Of a stretch of 5,274 nt of DNA, positions 5,262 to 5,274 are shown piece by piece. The notes under the pieces are model-generated. The model was not told the DNA's origin and searched no databases. It saw only the letters and a program-made list of their open reading frames with translations. Position 1 is the first letter of the stretch. Every line of letters starts with the position of its first letter. The DNA lies in NCBI GenBank assembly GCA_050874705.1, contig JBNMLE010000056.1:1-5274 (forward strand), read 5' to 3'. The stretch comes from Fiminaster sp050874705 (GTDB taxonomy: Bacteria > Bacillota_I > Bacilli_A > RFN20 > CAG-826). The translations under genes were made by a program, and so were the position numbers.

Positions 5262-5274
5262 ATCGCAAAATATA

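Overview
This AT-rich window carries the conserved transcription-translation operon of low-GC Gram-positive bacteria, in the order rimP, nusA, rnpM (ylxR), infB, rbfA, all on the + strand. The gene order, the RnpM gene between nusA and infB, the strong purine-rich Shine-Dalgarno sequences and the A/T-biased codons point to a Bacillota/Mycoplasmatota-type organism. It could be an uncultured Bacilli or Erysipelotrichia-like lineage, but I cannot place it more finely. The standard code looks likely: the single NusA tryptophan is TGG and no gene needs to read through TGA.

Left flank (1-205): no complete gene. Positions 1-69 are open on the minus strand from an ATG and may be the first 23 codons of a divergent gene (weak call). 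A good sigma-A-type promoter (TTGCAA, 17 bp, TATAGT) lies at 99-127. Its -10 sits inside a perfect 8+1+8 palindrome that also supplies TATAAT on the other strand. The transcript should start near 134 and carry a leader of about 72 nt. The leader has a small GAAA-loop hairpin and then a perfect 10-bp hairpin followed by an interrupted U-tract, which looks like an intrinsic attenuator.

Operon (206-4802): gaps are 19, 13 and 15 nt, and infB and rbfA overlap by one base, so the five genes should be co-transcribed. RimP and RbfA mature the 30S subunit, IF2 initiates translation, NusA controls pausing, termination and antitermination, and RnpM is an RNA-binding modulator of RNase P. The ylxQ (L7Ae-like) gene usual between rnpM and infB is absent, and truB does not follow rbfA. 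NusA has an unusually long, repetitive and acidic C-terminal tail. A strong terminator at 4813-4839 closes the operon.

Right flank (4840-5274): a convergent minus-strand reading frame (4885-5220) encodes a clear XRE-type helix-turn-helix regulator of about 110 residues. It has no ATG, GTG or TTG in frame and two stop codons directly upstream, so it either starts at ATT or has lost its start. A 9-bp inverted repeat overlaps its ribosome-binding site.

There is no evidence of a new defence or mobile system here. The most interesting signals are regulatory: the rimP leader, the symmetric promoter and the start-less regulator.
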